From Phyllobacteriaceae bacterium (GTDB taxonomy: Bacteria > Pseudomonadota > Alphaproteobacteria > Rhizobiales > Rhizobiaceae), in contig JANSXT010000009.1 in assembly GCA_024742765.1 (NCBI GenBank), forward strand, positions 1-64,000: 64,000 nt of DNA, given 5' to 3'. The position numbers and the translations under genes are program-made. Of this stretch, positions 61,228-64,000 are shown in pieces. Position 1 is the first letter of the stretch. Each line of letters begins with the position of its first letter. Below the pieces are notes generated by a model. That model was not told the origin of the DNA and ran no database searches. It saw only the letters and a program-made list of their open reading frames with translations.

Positions 61228-62400
61228 TCAGCTGGCCAGACGGTCGGCCAGCTTCGCGATGGTGGCTTTGTCGACATTGGCAAAGGCGATGCGCAGATAG
61301 TCATCGAGGCCATCGCCAAAACAGGCGCCCGGGATCGTCAGGACGCCGGTGTCGCGCGCCAGGCGTCGTGCGGCCTCGGTCGATGTCAGCTTGCCGAACG
61401 GATGGCGCACGAAGGCAAAATAGGCGCCGATCGCACCGATCGACCAGCCGGCCCTTTGTGCCAACGCGGCCTGAAGCGCTGTCGCGCGCTCGGCGATCAC
61501 CTGACGGTTGGCCTCGCGCCATTCGCCCAAAGCCGGAATGGCGCGCACCACCGCCGCCTGGGGTGCTCTGGGCGCACAAATCTGCAGATTGTCCATCACC
61601 TTGGCGATCTGGGCGATGACCGGCGCGCCGCCGGTGACCGCGCCGAGGCGATGGCCGGGGATACAGAAGCTCTTGGAGAAGCTGTAAAGCCCGATCAGCG
61701 TGTCACGCCATTGCGGCTGCGCAAACAGGCCATGCGGCGCGCCGGAACCGGGCGGCAGAAAGTCCCGATAGGTCTCGTCGATGATCAGCCATACGCCGCG
61801 CCTGCGGCAGATGGCATAAATCTCGGCGAGCAGGTCGGGCGGGTAGACCGCGCCGGTCGGATTGTTCGGCGTGACGATGGCGAGCGCGCGCACGCGTTCA
61901 TCGATCGCATCGGCGATTTTGGCCGGATCGGGCAGGAAGCGGTTGGCCGGATCGCAGGTGACGGTCCTGGTCGCAATGCCCAGCATGGCGAGCGTCGTCG
62001 CCTGGTTGAAATAGTTCGGATTGGTCAACAGCACCATGTCGCCGGGACCCGCCAGCGCCATGGCGGCGGCGAAGAAGGCCTGGTTGCAGCCGGCGGTGAT
62101 ATGGATGTCGGCCGGCGTGATGTCGGCGCCGTAAATGGCGCCGGACCATTTGGCATAGGCGGACCGCAGCGCCGGTTCGCCCTCGATATCACCGTAGCCG
62201 GCGTAGGCGGGAGAAGCCGCCATCTCGCCGAGCCAGGCCAGCAGGTCCGGATGCGGCGGATAGCCGGGAACGGCCTGTGACATGTCGATTAGCGGACCCA
62301 GCGCGCCGTCATAATCGCGCGCCCAGCCCATCACTTCGGGAATGGGCGGCGGCGCAATGTCGGCAACGAGCGGATTGAAGGGCGGGTGGTTCATCATCAT
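61228..62400 (-). CDS. PLP-dependent aminotransferase, class I/II
   Basis: A 390-residue fold-type I transaminase. The PLP lysine is in SFSKSFCIPGHRLG, the ring-stacking and phosphate contacts in TPNNPTGAV, and the aspartate/tyrosine pair in IIDETYRDF; YGDIEGEPALRSAY is the usual substrate-side loop. Three consecutive ATG codons (62400, 62397, 62394) make the exact start uncertain. It is 20 bases downstream of the LysR gene on the same strand. With the divergent ureohydrolase it may act on an arginine- or guanidino-derived amine or amino acid. Confidence 0.88.
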   Translation of the reverse strand: MMMNHPPFNPLVADIAPPPIPEVMGWARDYDGALGPLIDMSQAVPGYPPHPDLLAWLGEMAASPAYAGYGDIEGEPALRSAYAKWSGAIYGADITPADIHITAGCNQAFFAAAMALAGPGDMVLLTNPNYFNQATTLAMLGIATRTVTCDPANRFLPDPAKIADAIDERVRALAIVTPNNPTGAVYPPDLLAEIYAICRRRGVWLIIDETYRDFLPPGSGAPHGLFAQPQWRDTLIGLYSFSKSFCIPGHRLGAVTGGAPVIAQIAKVMDNLQICAPRAPQAAVVRAIPALGEWREANRQVIAERATALQAALAQRAGWSIGAIGAYFAFVRHPFGKLTSTEAARRLARDTGVLTIPGACFGDGLDDYLRIAFANVDKATIAKLADRLAS

Positions 62401-62420
62401 GTCCGGAAGGGGCGGCCGTT

Positions 62421-63425
62421 TCACAGGCGTTTGCGGGCCGTCTGGCGAACCCGCTTGGCGTTGGCGGGCGCACTGCCCGTACGGCTGCCGGCGTTTCTGC
62501 GCAAGGCCCGGCGCGCGACGAGATGCGGTTCGACGCGTGCATCGGGCTCTTCGATCTGCTCGGTGAGCCAGGTAATGAACATCTCGACGATCGGGGCGGC
62601 GCGTACATCGTTGCGGCAGGCCAGGAAAAAGCTGTGCGTCGCAGGCACGGCAAGATTGAGCGGCGCCACCAACTGGCCCTTGTTGAGCATGCCGGCGACG
62701 GTCAGACTGTCGCCCAGTGCCACGCCATGGCCGGCGAGCGCCGCCTCCATCGCGAGGCGCGCATCGCTCATGAAATGGTGTGCGCCGCGTTCCAGATCGA
62801 GCGCATCGGCGGCGGTCAGCCAGGTCCGCCATTCCATACCGTCGTCGGCGTGCAGGATGGTGTGCTTGGCGATATCGCGAACCGACCGGACCGGATGATT
62901 GTTGAGCAGGGACGGGCTGACCACGGGAAACAGGTTCAACCGCGTCCAGAGCTTGACCCAACAGTCGGGCCAGCCGCCATCGCCATAAAGGATCGCGATG
63001 TCGATATCCGGGTTCTGGATCTGGTTTGCATCATTGCCGGCATGCACGCTCAGGCGCACCTGCGGGAAACGGGCGGTGAAATCGGTCAGGCGAGGGATCA
63101 GCCAGAGCGACAAAAGCGCCGGCACGCAGGAAATCGACAGGCTGCCCGAGCTTGTCGGCCGGGTCATCCGCGTCGTCGCCGCTGCAATCTCGTCGAGGGC
63201 CGAGGAGACGGACGGCAGCAGCTCGGCGCCATGCTCAGTCAGTTCGAGCTGGCGCCCCCGGCGCTGAAACAGGGCCACACCGAGCCAGGCTTCCAGCGCC
63301 TTGATCTGGTGGCTGACCGCGCCATGGGTCACCGACAGTTCCTGCGCGGCCTTGGTCAGCGACCGGTTGCGGGCGGCCGCCTCGAAGGCGCGGAGCGGAT
63401 TGAGCGGCGGCAGGCGGCGTTTCAT
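62421..63425 (-). CDS. LysR-family regulator (GcvA/AmpR group)
   Basis: A 334-residue regulator. The winged helix is at residues 6-65 (LNPLRAFEAAARNRSLTKAA, VTHGAVSHQIKALEAWLG), followed by a substrate-binding domain (LSISCVPALLSLWLIPRLTD; IDIAILYGDGGW). The start PPLNPLRAFEAAAR marks the GcvA branch. It has an unusually long basic C-terminal tail (about 35 residues, RRALRRNAGSRTGSAPANAK). It is divergent from the ureohydrolase gene and presumably activates it. Confidence 0.9.
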   Translation of the reverse strand: MKRRLPPLNPLRAFEAAARNRSLTKAAQELSVTHGAVSHQIKALEAWLGVALFQRRGRQLELTEHGAELLPSVSSALDEIAAATTRMTRPTSSGSLSISCVPALLSLWLIPRLTDFTARFPQVRLSVHAGNDANQIQNPDIDIAILYGDGGWPDCWVKLWTRLNLFPVVSPSLLNNHPVRSVRDIAKHTILHADDGMEWRTWLTAADALDLERGAHHFMSDARLAMEAALAGHGVALGDSLTVAGMLNKGQLVAPLNLAVPATHSFFLACRNDVRAAPIVEMFITWLTEQIEEPDARVEPHLVARRALRRNAGSRTGSAPANAKRVRQTARKRL

Positions 63426-63440
63426 GGCATGCCATTCATA

Positions 63441-63453
63441 TGAGAAATTTTCA
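63441..63453. promoter_or_regulatory. Candidate LysR-type operator
   Basis: TGAGAAATTTTCA fits the LysR pattern T-N11-A with five of six matched arm positions. It lies in a short AT-rich divergent region, 16 bases from the LysR start and 90 bases before the ureohydrolase start. Confidence 0.4.
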
Positions 63454-63542
63454 CAAAAAACTCTCTAACAATATCAATTGATTTTTCAAAGGACGCTTGC
63501 GACGCTTTCCGTCTGGGCGACGAAGAAACGGGCGGATGCGGC

Positions 63543-64000
63543 ATGGACGACAAGAAGCTGCAGGGGTTGCGCGACAAGTATGGGCAAGCCCATGGCGGAG
63601 AGATCCATGATCCCGCCCTTCGCGCCGTCGCCGACAGGATCTTTTCGGAGGACGGCACGCGCCTTGCGCCCTATGCCGGATTGCCGACGCTTCTCGATGC
63701 GCCATACCGGCCGATCGATGCCAATGCGCCCGACTTGTCGGAGCTTCAGGTCGCCCTGTTCGGCGTGCCGATGGACCTTGGCGTGACCAACCGGAACGGA
63801 TCGCGGTTCGGGCCGAGGGCGTTGCGCGCGATCGAGCGGATCGGTCCCTACAATCATGTGCTCGGAACGGCGCCCGTGTTCGAACTGGCCGTCGCCGATA
63901 TTGGGGACGTGCCGTTTGGCAGCCGCTTCCGGCTCGAACAGAGCCATGACGACATCGAGCGCTATGTCGATGCGATCGTGGCGGCGGGCGTTGCGCCGCT
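63543..64000 (+). CDS. Ureohydrolase (agmatinase/arginase family), 3' end outside window
   Basis: The visible 152 residues contain the family entry strand ALFGVPMDLGVTNRNGSRFG followed by PRALR, and the next strand AVADIGDVPFG. The manganese-binding histidine and aspartates lie beyond the window edge. About 70 residues precede the first conserved strand (LRDKYGQAHGGEIHDPALR), longer than in plain agmatinases. A similar extension is known in guanidine hydrolase-type members, so agmatine, guanidinobutyrate or guanidine are all possible substrates. Start ATG 63543 has only a weak ribosome site. Confidence 0.8.
   Translation, partial: MDDKKLQGLRDKYGQAHGGEIHDPALRAVADRIFSEDGTRLAPYAGLPTLLDAPYRPIDANAPDLSELQVALFGVPMDLGVTNRNGSRFGPRALRAIERIGPYNHVLGTAPVFELAVADIGDVPFGSRFRLEQSHDDIERYVDAIVAAGVAP

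Noticed and set aside
1-64000. tRNA, rRNA, CRISPR arrays, insertion sequences or prophage genes
   Set aside because: I saw no cloverleaf-type sequence, no regularly spaced direct repeats outside coding repeats, and no transposase, integrase or phage protein among the supported genes.

Overview
The window is high-GC, densely coded DNA from an alphaproteobacterium, most likely of the order Hyphomicrobiales (rhizobia and relatives). The evidence is the choXWV/betIBA arrangement, CUT1-type sugar transporters of rhizobial style, a Mur-like Fur protein, many Gfo/Idh/MocA dehydrogenases and short palindromic repeats of rhizobial type. The genus cannot be fixed from the sequence alone. There is no rRNA, tRNA, CRISPR array, transposase or phage gene. 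This is a catabolic and transport region in which almost every block pairs an ABC importer with enzymes and a local regulator.

Layout. 1-7.2 kb: an NMT1/THI5-type ABC importer (its ATPase cut by the window edge) followed by preT - ASCH gene - preA, the dihydropyrimidine dehydrogenase of reductive pyrimidine breakdown, with palindromic repeats. 7.2-8.15 kb: a lone alpha/beta hydrolase (minus strand). 8.2-19.8 kb: a hexuronate/mannonate-type locus with uxuA, a GntR regulator, a CUT1 importer, a D-2-hydroxyacid dehydrogenase, a UgpC-like ATPase, three Gfo/Idh/MocA dehydrogenases and a pcaD-like hydrolase. The same 16-bp operator, in mirrored orientation, precedes uxuA and the binding-protein gene. 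19.9-28.5 kb: a Fur-family gene, then choline uptake (choX, choW, choV, with a nitronate monooxygenase gene inserted) divergent from betI-betB-betA, with a BetI-like operator between. 28.6-29.6 kb: a small exported protein divergent from a TetR gene, with two matching operators.

29.8-46.2 kb is one of two most interesting parts. It encodes an amidohydrolase deaminase, a 6-oxopurine-type nucleoside phosphorylase, a RuBisCO-like protein, a ribose-type importer with an RbsD/FucU mutarotase, MtnK, MtnA, a SorC-type regulator and a class II aldolase fused to a short-chain dehydrogenase. A TIM-barrel isomerase, a Gfo/Idh/MocA protein and an aldo/keto reductase follow. Read together this looks like salvage of 5'-methylthio- or 5'-deoxy-nucleosides and their free pentoses to DHAP plus an aldehyde, with the RuBisCO-like protein as the unexplained step.

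46.2-57.4 kb is the second. A CUT1 importer, four NTF2/SnoaL-like proteins (three of them double-domain), a LacI regulator, a MetE-catalytic-domain-only protein and an alpha/beta hydrolase form a tightly overlapping gene set controlled by two matched LacI-type operators. I know of no assigned pathway for this combination. 57.8-61.1 kb: an autotransporter with RTX-like GNDT repeats. 61.2-64 kb: a class I aminotransferase and a LysR regulator (minus) divergent from a ureohydrolase gene that runs off the window.
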